DNA of 64,000 nucleotides. Origin: Parvibaculum sp963975745. GTDB taxonomy: Bacteria; Pseudomonadota; Alphaproteobacteria; Parvibaculales; Parvibaculaceae. The stretch is taken from positions 1 through 64,000 of the forward strand of contig NZ_CAXBIB010000006.1 of NCBI RefSeq assembly GCF_963975745.1. The letters run 5' to 3'. Both the position numbers and the translations under genes were made by a program. Every line of letters starts with the position of its first letter. The first letter of the stretch is position 1. This document shows, piece after piece, positions 7,590 to 14,807 of the stretch. A model generated the notes under the pieces. That model was not told the DNA's origin. It searched no databases and saw only the letters and a list, made by a program, of their open reading frames with translations.

Positions 7590-9170
7590 TCAGATTTTCC
7601 TGTCGCCCTGCCAGTAGCGGTCGCGGATCGTGCGCCGGAGCACCTTTCCGCTCGGCATGCGCGGCAGTTCCTGCATGAAGTCGACCGAGCGCGGGCGCTG
7701 GTAGCCGGGCAGGTTCGCCGCCGCGAAGTCGAGCAGTTCGCGCGCCATCGCGTCGTCGGGGCGATAACCTTCGTTCAGTTCGACGACCAGCTTCACCTCC
7801 TCGCCCCATTCCTCATTGGGCACACCGACGGCGGCCGCATCCGCCACCGCCGGATGTTTCAAGATCTCCTGGTCGATTTCGGCCGGATAGATGTTGACGC
7901 CGCCCGAGATGATGACTTCGGCGCTGCGGCCGGTGAGGAAGAGAAAGCCGTCCGCATCGATGAAGCCCATGTCGCCCATGGTGTAGAAATCGCCGCGATA
8001 GGCGCCTTCGGTCTTTTCGGGCGCCTTGAAATATTCGAAGCGGCCGCTGTCGGGCGCCTTGAAATAGATCGTGCCGACCTCGTTCGGCTTGACCGGCTTG
8101 CCATCCTCGTCATGCACCTCGACGACGACGCCGGGCAGCGGCTTGCCGACCGTGCCCTTCTTCTGCGGCCATTCATGGCTATCGACGAAGATGCCGCCGC
8201 CTTCGGTTGCCGCGTAATACTCGAAGACCACCGGCCCGAACCAGGCGATGGCGCCTTCCTTGACATGTGCGGGGCACGGGGCGGCACCGTGCAGGATCCA
8301 GCGCAGGGACGAGGTGTCGTATTTCGCTTTCGTGGTTTCCGGCAGTTGCAGCATCCGGTGCAGCATGGTCGGCACCACATGCGTGTGCGTGATGCGGTAT
8401 TCGGCAACCAGACGCAGCGTTTCTTCCGCGTCCCATTTGTCCATCAGCACGCAACCGACGCCGGCATTGAGCGGGAAACTCATATTGAGCGCCAGCGGTG
8501 CTGCGTGATAGAGCGGGCCGGTGACCAGCGCCAGATCGCCGGCGCGGAAGGCCGCCGTCTCGGTCAGCTTGAGGAGCAGCGGCGAGACGGGTGCGGCCTG
8601 CTTGCGATAGACGCCCTTGGGATGGCCGGTCGTGCCCGAGGTGTACATCATCTGCGTGCCGAGCACGGGATCGGCAATGTCGCCGCCCTCTTCGGCTTCG
8701 ACCGCGACGTCATAGGCGGTAAAGCCCGGCAGGGTGCCGCCGACCGCGAGTTTCGCGACCACGCCCTTCGCCTTGCCCGCCGCTTCGGCGGCCGAGGCCG
8801 GAAAGCGCGCATCGGCGATGAAGGCCTTCGCCTCGCAATTGTCGACGATATAGGCGACTTCCGTGCCCTTGAGGTGCCAGTTGACCGGCGTCAGGCGGAA
8901 ACCGCCGCGCTGGCAGGCGACCACCGTTTCGACGAATTCCGGCCGGTTGGAACAGAGCAGCGCCACCGCGTCGCCGGCCTTCAGGCCCGCCCGCCGGAGC
9001 GCGCGCACCAGCCGATTGGCGCGCGCGTTGAGCTCGCCATAACTGCGATTGCCGGCCTCCGACACAATCGCCGGCCGGTCCGGGGCCTGCGCCGCATGCC
9101 AGGCCACCACCATGCCGGCCGCCGCGGCCTCTTCGCGGCTCCAGGCGCGGGCCGATTCCATCACCGCCAT
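7590..9170 (-). CDS. AMP-forming acyl-CoA synthetase (FadD-like)
   Basis: This 526-residue member of the acyl-adenylate superfamily activates a carboxylic acid to its CoA thioester with ATP. The P-loop MYTSGTTGHPKG lies near residues 190-203, YYAATEGG is the A5 motif, and YTMGDMGF contains the A7 aspartate. The C-terminal PSGKVLRR supplies the catalytic lysine. The start follows AGGGAGGAGAAATC. It heads an operon with the SDR at 6665 and shares its upstream region with the divergent LpxR-like gene. Acid specificity (long-chain, branched or sterol side chain) cannot be told. Confidence 0.92.
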   Translation of the reverse strand: MAVMESARAWSREEAAAAGMVVAWHAAQAPDRPAIVSEAGNRSYGELNARANRLVRALRRAGLKAGDAVALLCSNRPEFVETVVACQRGGFRLTPVNWHLKGTEVAYIVDNCEAKAFIADARFPASAAEAAGKAKGVVAKLAVGGTLPGFTAYDVAVEAEEGGDIADPVLGTQMMYTSGTTGHPKGVYRKQAAPVSPLLLKLTETAAFRAGDLALVTGPLYHAAPLALNMSFPLNAGVGCVLMDKWDAEETLRLVAEYRITHTHVVPTMLHRMLQLPETTKAKYDTSSLRWILHGAAPCPAHVKEGAIAWFGPVVFEYYAATEGGGIFVDSHEWPQKKGTVGKPLPGVVVEVHDEDGKPVKPNEVGTIYFKAPDSGRFEYFKAPEKTEGAYRGDFYTMGDMGFIDADGFLFLTGRSAEVIISGGVNIYPAEIDQEILKHPAVADAAAVGVPNEEWGEEVKLVVELNEGYRPDDAMARELLDFAAANLPGYQRPRSVDFMQELPRMPSGKVLRRTIRDRYWQGDRKI

Positions 9171-9220
9171 GATTTCTCCTCCCTGACGGCGTCTTTGCGC
9201 CGTGATTTTTGTTTTGTCTG

Positions 9221-9238
9221 CTGTTTCTGTTATTGGAC
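9221..9238 (-). promoter_or_regulatory. Second copy of the 5.3-kb promoter element
   Basis: On the minus strand this reads GTCCAATAACAGAAACAG, identical to the element at 5335-5353 except for one missing A. It lies about 50 bases upstream of the acyl-CoA synthetase start, a position where a promoter or activator site is expected. The same intergenic region serves the plus-strand LpxR-like gene. Confidence 0.5.
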
Positions 9239-9308
9239 AGGCGCGGGCTCCCCGGCGTCAAGCCACTTCGCGGAGTTCGCATCCGCATTTTCCCGAAGGT
9301 AATGACCG

Positions 9309-10367
9309 ATGATCCTGCCTGTTGCCGTTCGATCCCTGCTGGCCGCGACGGCGATCGGGCTCCTCGCCCTGCCCGTCCATGCGGCGCCCGAGGCGGTCGA
9401 CAAGGCTTTCGTCACCTTCCAGGTCGAGAACGACCTCTTTGCCGGGTTCGCCAACAGTGACCGTCACTACACCAATGGCGTGCAGGCGGCGTGGCTGTCG
9501 CGGCCGCTTGACGGATTGCCGCAATGGCTTGCCGATCTCTCCTCGCCACCGATCTATTCGCTGGTCTTTCCGACGCCGTCCTTCACCCGCGCCGACCACC
9601 GCTTCGGCATCGCGCTCGGCCATGCGATCTTCACACCCGACAATACGGCGGCGACGGCCTATCTTCCCAATGAGCGGCCCTATGCGGCCTGGGCCCATGT
9701 CACCTTCTCGCTGCAGAGCCACCGTGCCAGCGAAAGCGGCGAAGCCTGGCAGGACAACTGGAAGCTCGATCTCGGCGTGGTCGGCCCTGCGGCACAGGGC
9801 GAATGGGCGCAGAACGAGTGGCACAAGATCATCGGCGTCGACAAGGCCAATGGCTGGCGCAACCAGATCCGCGACGAGGTCGGCGTCAATCTCAGTTTCG
9901 AACGCGCATGGCGCAGCCCGACCTTCGCGACCGAGCGGCTGTTCGGACTGGAGACCGATCTCATTCCCTATACCATCGTCTCGCTCGGCAATGTGCAGAC
10001 CTATGCGGGCCTTGGCGGCACCTTCCGCATCGGCCCGAAACTGCCCGACGATTTCGGGCCGACCCGCATCTATCCGGGCGTCGGCGGTTCGGAATGGTTC
10101 CGCCCGGCGGGGCCCGGCTGCAACTGCTATCTCTTCGCCGGCCTCGAGGGCCGCGGCATCGCACGCGACATCTTTCTCGACGGCAACACGTTCCGCGACA
10201 GCGTCAGCATCGACAAGGAACATTTCGTCTATGACGCCAAGCTCGGCGCCGTTGCCGTTGTCGGCCCGGCGCGGGTCAGCTTCACCCATGTCTTTCGCAG
10301 CCGCGAATACAAGGGCCAACCCAAACCCGATCAGTTCGGTTCGATCACGGTGACGTTTGCCTATTGA
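9309..10367 (+). CDS. LpxR-like outer-membrane lipid A deacylase (DUF2219)
   Basis: This 352-residue protein has a signal peptide (basic start, hydrophobic core, LPVHAAP cleavage region near residue 27) and then the family hallmarks FQVENDLFAG and SDRHYTNG. In Salmonella LpxR the Asn-Asp and Thr of these motifs line the calcium and active site that removes the 3'-acyloxyacyl group of lipid A. Alternating amphipathic strands and a C-terminal ITVTFAY ending in an aromatic residue fit an outer-membrane beta-barrel. It stands alone between a divergent acyl-CoA synthetase and a DUF819 gene. Whether it really deacylates this organism's lipid A is inference from family. Confidence 0.82.
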   Translation: MILPVAVRSLLAATAIGLLALPVHAAPEAVDKAFVTFQVENDLFAGFANSDRHYTNGVQAAWLSRPLDGLPQWLADLSSPPIYSLVFPTPSFTRADHRFGIALGHAIFTPDNTAATAYLPNERPYAAWAHVTFSLQSHRASESGEAWQDNWKLDLGVVGPAAQGEWAQNEWHKIIGVDKANGWRNQIRDEVGVNLSFERAWRSPTFATERLFGLETDLIPYTIVSLGNVQTYAGLGGTFRIGPKLPDDFGPTRIYPGVGGSEWFRPAGPGCNCYLFAGLEGRGIARDIFLDGNTFRDSVSIDKEHFVYDAKLGAVAVVGPARVSFTHVFRSREYKGQPKPDQFGSITVTFAY

Positions 10368-10380
10368 GGGCGCCCGTTGA

Positions 10381-10403
10381 GGGCGGCTTGTCTTCCGCCG
10401 CCC
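10381..10403 (+). terminator. Weak candidate terminator after the LpxR-like gene
   Basis: GGGCGGC (10381-10387) and GCCGCCC (10397-10403) form a seven-base-pair stem with a nine-base loop, 14 bases after the stop codon. There is no U-tract. Confidence 0.35.
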
Positions 10404-10450
10404 GCGCCGCATGATGGGTGCATTCGAATCGCCTGCCTCGGGGGAGCGCC

Positions 10451-11593
10451 ATGGACCTGCCGCTGATTGCCGCCGACAACATGTTCGGCCTCATCTTCGC
10501 CTTTCTGGGGCTTGCCGCTTTCGGCTTCTGGTCGGAACGCACCAGGCTCGGGCAATGGGTCTCGGGCGTCATCCTGACGATCCTTGCCGGCATGCTGCTG
10601 GCCAATCTGCGCATTGTGCCGTTTGCCTCGCCATTTCACGACATGGTCTGGGCCTATGTCGTGCCGCTCGCCATTCCGCTGCTGCTCTTCAAGGCTGATC
10701 TGAAAAAGATCCTGCCCGAAAGCGGCAAGATGCTTCTGGCTTTCGTCATCGCGGTCATCGGTACGGTGGCGGGCGTGCTTGCCGGCTTTGCGCTGATCGA
10801 CATGGGGCCGTCGGGCCATCTGGTCGCCGGCGCGCTGGGCGCCAGCTGGATCGGCGGTTCGATGAATTTCGCCGCCGTCTCGACCGCCAACGGCCTCATC
10901 GCCGACGGCACGCTGACGGCGGCGACGGCGGCCGCCGACAATGTGATGGCCGCTTTCTTCATCGCCTTCCTGCTGATGCTGCCGGGCATCGCTTGGCTGG
11001 CGCGGCTGATCCCCTCGAAGATCATCGAGGCGGAGATGCACGCGCATGAGCATCCGGAAGAGGAGAAAAAGCCCGTGCTCGACATGGGCGCGCTGGCGCT
11101 GCAGCTTTTCCTCGCCGCCGCCTGCTGCTTTGTCGGCTTCGAGACCGCAGCGCTGCTCGGCATTCCGAAATACGGCGTGCTCTTCGTCACGGTCAATGCG
11201 CTGCTGATCGCCAACATCTTTCCCAAACAGATGCACCGGCTCGAAGGCGGCTTCACGCTCGGCATGTTCTTCATGTATCTCTTCTTCGGCGTCATCGGTG
11301 CGGCCGCCGACATCGTGCTGATGGTCGAGACGGCGATGCCGATCTTCCTCTTTGTCTTCATCATGGCCGCCGTTCACATTGTCATCGTGCTGGCGGGCGC
11401 GAAGCTCTTCCGCATCGACCTCGCCGAAGCGCTGGTCATTTCCAACACCGTCGCGGTCGGCCCTGCGACCGCCGCCGCGATGGCCGCCGGCAAGCGCTGG
11501 CACGGACTGGTGACACCCGGCGTCATGTTCGGCGTGCTCGGCTATGCAGTCGCCAATTTCATCGGCGTCGCGCTGACGGGGTGGCTGGGGTAG
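10451..11593 (+). CDS. DUF819 family (YjcL-like) membrane protein
   Basis: This 380-residue polytopic membrane protein has about ten to twelve hydrophobic segments and the conserved ALGASWIGGSMNF and NTVAVGPATAAAMAAGKRW motifs of the DUF819 family. A histidine- and glutamate-rich loop (HAHEHPEEE, near residue 200) lies between the two halves. The two-half architecture resembles secondary transporters, but no substrate is established for the family. The start at 10451 follows GGGGAGCGCC; an in-frame start at 10418 has no better site. It is followed by a repeat element rather than by another gene. Confidence 0.85.
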   Translation: MDLPLIAADNMFGLIFAFLGLAAFGFWSERTRLGQWVSGVILTILAGMLLANLRIVPFASPFHDMVWAYVVPLAIPLLLFKADLKKILPESGKMLLAFVIAVIGTVAGVLAGFALIDMGPSGHLVAGALGASWIGGSMNFAAVSTANGLIADGTLTAATAAADNVMAAFFIAFLLMLPGIAWLARLIPSKIIEAEMHAHEHPEEEKKPVLDMGALALQLFLAAACCFVGFETAALLGIPKYGVLFVTVNALLIANIFPKQMHRLEGGFTLGMFFMYLFFGVIGAAADIVLMVETAMPIFLFVFIMAAVHIVIVLAGAKLFRIDLAEALVISNTVAVGPATAAAMAAGKRWHGLVTPGVMFGVLGYAVANFIGVALTGWLG

Positions 11594-11616
11594 GCAATCG
11601 CGAAGTTCCTTTCTTC

Positions 11617-11800
11617 CCACCCGCCCCTGGGGGCGGGTCAGAAAATTCGAGCGCAGCGAAGAATTTTGTGGGGCGGGGGAAAGCGTCACCTGACGCCCGA
11701 AACCGCAAGCGAATGAACCCGCCGTATCCGCCCCTCCCCCTCCCCGAAATTCACGCCGCTGACGCGACCTGAATTTCGACCCGCCCCCAGGGGCGGGTGG
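11617..11800. repeat. Intergenic repeat element with self-complementary GC-rich ends
   Basis: A 23-base sequence at 11617-11639 recurs exactly, inverted, at 11778-11800. Each copy is itself a near-perfect hairpin (ACCCGCCCC / GGGGCGGGT around two bases). Just inside the left copy, AAAATTC and GAATTTT form another stem, and a related GAATTTC lies inside the right copy. The unit has the form of the short palindromic or MITE-like intergenic elements common in Alphaproteobacteria. No reading frame in it is convincing. Confidence 0.7.
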
Positions 11801-11905
11801 TCGCTCAAACAGCCGCTAAAGAACACCGCAAACCTTGCGTAATTTGCCCGCGCTTGCCGATCCCGATAGAACAGCGGCAACGCCATTCCATCGAGGAGAA
11901 GCCCC

Positions 11906-12718
11906 ATGTCCGAGCCCGTCATCCTGGTCGAGAAGTCCGGCAGCATCGCCACCGTCACGCTGAACCGGCCGACCGCCATGAACGCGCTGTCGCGCGATCT
12001 GCGCCGCGCCATTGCCGAGACCTTCGAGGACCTCGAGGCCGACGAGAACATCCGCGTCGCGATCCTGACCGGCGCCGGCAAGGCTTTCTGCGCCGGGCTC
12101 GATCTCAAGGAACTGGGCGGCGACGCCAGCGCGGTGGGCGGAAGCTCCGATAGTTCGGGGGGCGGCGTCAATTCGACCATCAGCGACAAGGACCCCGTCA
12201 CCTCGATCGGGCGCTTTTCGGGCCCGGTCATCGGCGCGATCAACGGCGTCGCCATCACCGGCGGCTTCGAGCTTGCGATCGCCTGCGACGTGCTGATCTG
12301 TTCGGAAAATGCGCGCTTCGCCGACACCCATGCGCGCGTCGGCATCCTGCCGGGCTGGGGTCTCAGCCAGAAGCTCTCCCGCGCCATCGGCATCTACCGC
12401 GCCAAGGAATTGTCGCTGACCGGCAATTTCCTCAGCGCGCAACAGGCCAACGAATGGGGCCTCGTCAACCGCGTGGTGCCGGCGGAAGAACTGCTGCCGA
12501 CTGCGCGCAAACTCGCCGAGGACATGCTCTCGGTCGTGCCGCAATGCCTGCCGGCCTACAAGAAACTGATCGACGACGGCTTTGCGCAGGATTTCGGCAC
12601 CGCGCTCAAGACCGAACGGCAATTCTCCAACGCCGCCAACAAATCCGTCGCGCCGGAAGAAATCGCCGCGCGGCGCGAAGGCATCCAGAGCCGCGGGAAG
12701 CAGCAGTCGGGAAGTTAG
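11906..12718 (+). CDS. Enoyl-CoA hydratase/isomerase family protein
   Basis: This 270-residue crotonase-fold protein starts after GGAGAAGCCCC. The CoA-binding segment AFCAGLDLKEL (residues 56-66) and the oxyanion-hole loop INGVAITGGFELAIACD are present. At the two positions occupied by Glu in classical hydratases the sequence shows Glu in GGFELA and Ala/Asp in the FADTHARVGILPGWG region, so one of the two acid-base residues may be missing. That makes hydratase versus isomerase or hydrolase activity uncertain. A glycine/serine-rich insertion GGSSDSSGGG near residues 77-86 is unusual. It converges on the unknown gene at 12715 with a four-base overlap. Confidence 0.87.
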   Translation: MSEPVILVEKSGSIATVTLNRPTAMNALSRDLRRAIAETFEDLEADENIRVAILTGAGKAFCAGLDLKELGGDASAVGGSSDSSGGGVNSTISDKDPVTSIGRFSGPVIGAINGVAITGGFELAIACDVLICSENARFADTHARVGILPGWGLSQKLSRAIGIYRAKELSLTGNFLSAQQANEWGLVNRVVPAEELLPTARKLAEDMLSVVPQCLPAYKKLIDDGFAQDFGTALKTERQFSNAANKSVAPEEIAARREGIQSRGKQQSGS

Positions 12719-13494
12719 GCGCCGTAGAAATCGAAGAAAAGGCCGACCGGCGCCTCGGCCCGCATTGCGGGCAAGGGAAAGACGTCTTCGGCGCTTTTCG
12801 GATCGAGCGACGGCAGATTGCGCAGGAAGATGTCGCGCAAATCCGGCTTCACGCCGCCTTGCCGGTCGAGGAACTGCCCCCAGCTGGACGTACCGTCGAA
12901 ACGCATCAACCCGTGCGCCGGCGCGCATGACTTCACGTAGTCAGGCGGAAAGAGCCGCCGATAGGCCTCAACGCGATAGAGCCATGAGCCGCCGCGCACG
13001 CGCGATGCTTCGGGATGCACCGCGCGGATATGCGCGAACATGTCGTGCAACTCGCGCTGCCGCTCCGCCATCCGCGCCCGGGAAAGCGGGCCGATGCCGC
13101 CTTCCTCCCGATTGCCGAAATGAATGCGCACTGCGCCCCGCTCGTCCTGCAGCTCGAAACTGAAACAGCCGAACCGCAGTTCCTTCTCCGGCTTCTTTTC
13201 GTCCGGACACTGGGCGAAAAAGGTACAGGTCGCGTCGAGCCGCGCCTCATGCGTTTCGGCTTCCTCCAGAAGCGCCAGATAGCCTGCCCATTCCGGCGCA
13301 TAGACACCGTTGTGAATGCGCCCGAAACCAAACCGCCGATGGAGATTGGTATTTCGCGTCACCGACGCCGCAAGTGCCTCGCCGCCGGAAGCCGCCATCG
13401 CTTCGGCAAAGCGCAGTTGGAGGTCGAAATAGGGCCGGAGGCGCAGGGCCATTTTAGCGCGACTGACCGGCTTCGACGACGTTCCGTTGGTCAC
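12715..13494 (-). CDS. Conserved-looking protein of unknown function
   Basis: This 259-residue protein has no signal peptide and no transmembrane segment. I recognise no domain. It is soluble, rich in Arg, Glu and aromatic residues, and has one CTFFAQCPDEKK segment and an FGNREEGGIGPLS motif. The frame is intact, and its codon use looks like that of neighbouring genes. It is convergent with the enoyl-CoA hydratase and sits upstream, on the same strand, of nothing obviously related; the Fic gene begins its stop about 65 bases away. Confidence 0.6.
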   Translation of the reverse strand: MTNGTSSKPVSRAKMALRLRPYFDLQLRFAEAMAASGGEALAASVTRNTNLHRRFGFGRIHNGVYAPEWAGYLALLEEAETHEARLDATCTFFAQCPDEKKPEKELRFGCFSFELQDERGAVRIHFGNREEGGIGPLSRARMAERQRELHDMFAHIRAVHPEASRVRGGSWLYRVEAYRRLFPPDYVKSCAPAHGLMRFDGTSSWGQFLDRQGGVKPDLRDIFLRNLPSLDPKSAEDVFPLPAMRAEAPVGLFFDFYGA

Positions 13495-13559
13495 GTGCCC
13501 GGTCCTCCGGACGAATCGTTTGAATGAAGGTGGAGTTTACACCACACGCTTCCGAGCCC

Positions 13560-14153
13560 TCACATCCCCACAAACTCAAGCAACGCGCTGTACTCACCCG
13601 CATCCGCTGCCCTCAGCGCCGCAATGTAGGCGTCGCGCCGGCCATTTGTATGCAGAAGATCGTGCCCCGCCGCCCAGTCGACGGGTGGATGATCGAAATA
13701 CTCTTCGAGATAGAGATCGGTGGCAATGCGCGCGTGGCGGCCATTGCCGTTGGCGAAGAGGTGAATGGCGACCAGCCGGTGATGGAAGCGCGCGGCGGCT
13801 TCGAGCGGCGCATAGGTGCCGTTCGTCGCCCAGTACCGTGCATCGTCGAGGAGCTTGCGCAGTTCGACCGCGATATGAAGCGGGTCGATGCCGATATTCT
13901 TTTCGGTTTGTCGAAACGCGCCCGCCCATCGCCACACATCGCCGAACATCCGGCGGTGCAGCTCGCGCATGAAGCGCTCGCTCAGCACATCGCCCTTGCG
14001 GCGGCGGGCAAGCCACAGCAACCCGTTCTGGACATTTGCCTGCTCAAGCTCGTTGAGTTCGCCGCGCGTCGTGACGTGGCGAAAGCGCAGGCCCTCGCGC
14101 TCGTCGGGATCGAGCGGCGTCGCGCCGTCGGGTTCTGACGCGGCGCCGCTCAT
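13560..14153 (-). CDS. Mobile mystery protein B (Fic domain)
   Basis: This 197-residue Fic-fold protein carries the catalytic motif HLFANGNGR at residues 131-139, a close match to HPFxxGNGR with Leu for Pro. Fic enzymes usually transfer AMP or another nucleotide moiety from a nucleotide to a hydroxyl on a target protein. The opening GATPLDPDEREGL and overall length match mobile mystery protein B. It overlaps the upstream HTH partner by four bases (ATGA), the arrangement seen wherever this pair occurs. It may act like a toxin under control of its partner, but targets are unknown. Confidence 0.85.
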   Translation of the reverse strand: MSGAASEPDGATPLDPDEREGLRFRHVTTRGELNELEQANVQNGLLWLARRRKGDVLSERFMRELHRRMFGDVWRWAGAFRQTEKNIGIDPLHIAVELRKLLDDARYWATNGTYAPLEAAARFHHRLVAIHLFANGNGRHARIATDLYLEEYFDHPPVDWAAGHDLLHTNGRRDAYIAALRAADAGEYSALLEFVGM

Positions 14154-14611
14154 TTCTCCGACCAGAAACCGGGCGGCGGGTCTTCCATCAGTTCGCGCAC
14201 GAGGCGCTCGACTTCCGCCTTGTTCTTCTCCGCCGGCAGCGCCTGGCGTTCCAGCGCCATGTGGGTGCTGGCGCGCGCGACCAGCGCTTCCGCTTTCCGG
14301 CGCGCCTGCGCGGCGACGACATCCTCGATGCGGCCTTCCGCCGGCACGATCGCATAGACGAAGCGGCAGCCCATGGCTTCGGCCATCGCCTGCATCGTCT
14401 TCAGGCTGACGCCGCCTTCGCGCTCGGCCTGTTCGGCCTGCGAGACGCGTGCCCGCGTGACGCCGAGGCGGCGCGCGAGGTCCGCGCCCGACATGCCGAG
14501 CGCCTTGCGCATGGTCGCGATCCAGCCCTCGTTCGGCAGGCTGACCTGCCGCCCGAAAGGCGCCGCGCCGTCGGCAAGGGCGCGATATTGCTTTGTCGCA
14601 AGGTTTTTCAT
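14150..14611 (-). CDS. Mobile mystery protein A (HTH regulator)
   Basis: This 153-residue protein has a helix-turn-helix of the Cro/CI (XRE) type at about residues 30-75 (SGADLARRLGVTRARVSQAE) and a charged helical C-terminal tail. Together with the overlapping Fic gene it forms the mobile mystery A/B pair, known from plasmids, genomic islands and transposon neighbourhoods. It probably represses its own promoter, which lies in the AT-rich 14612-14740 segment with repeated TTCATWTACGTC boxes. No integrase or transposase is next to it here. Confidence 0.85.
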   Translation of the reverse strand: MKNLATKQYRALADGAAPFGRQVSLPNEGWIATMRKALGMSGADLARRLGVTRARVSQAEQAEREGGVSLKTMQAMAEAMGCRFVYAIVPAEGRIEDVVAAQARRKAEALVARASTHMALERQALPAEKNKAEVERLVRELMEDPPPGFWSEK

Positions 14612-14740
14612 CGGATTATCGTTAACTTCTTTATTGACTATATGATTAAAACGTCAACTTTTTCATATACGTCCATGATCTTTATGTCAATATATTCATT
14701 TACGTCTGTGCGGGGGTGCCGCCCCGCCCGCCGCTATGTC
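14612..14740. promoter_or_regulatory. AT-rich promoter region with direct repeats
   Basis: This segment is strikingly AT-rich compared with both flanks. TTCATATACGTC (14662-14673) and TTCATTTACGTC (14695-14706) match at 11 of 12 positions and are spaced exactly 33 bases apart, about three helical turns. A third ACGTC lies at 14651-14655. These are plausible binding sites for the HTH partner encoded just downstream on the minus strand. Confidence 0.5.
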
Positions 14741-14807
14741 GGCGCGGGCCCGTTTCCGCTATCCTCCCTCCAAACGCCATTCAGAGCACTTCCGGAAGGG
14801 AACCCCT

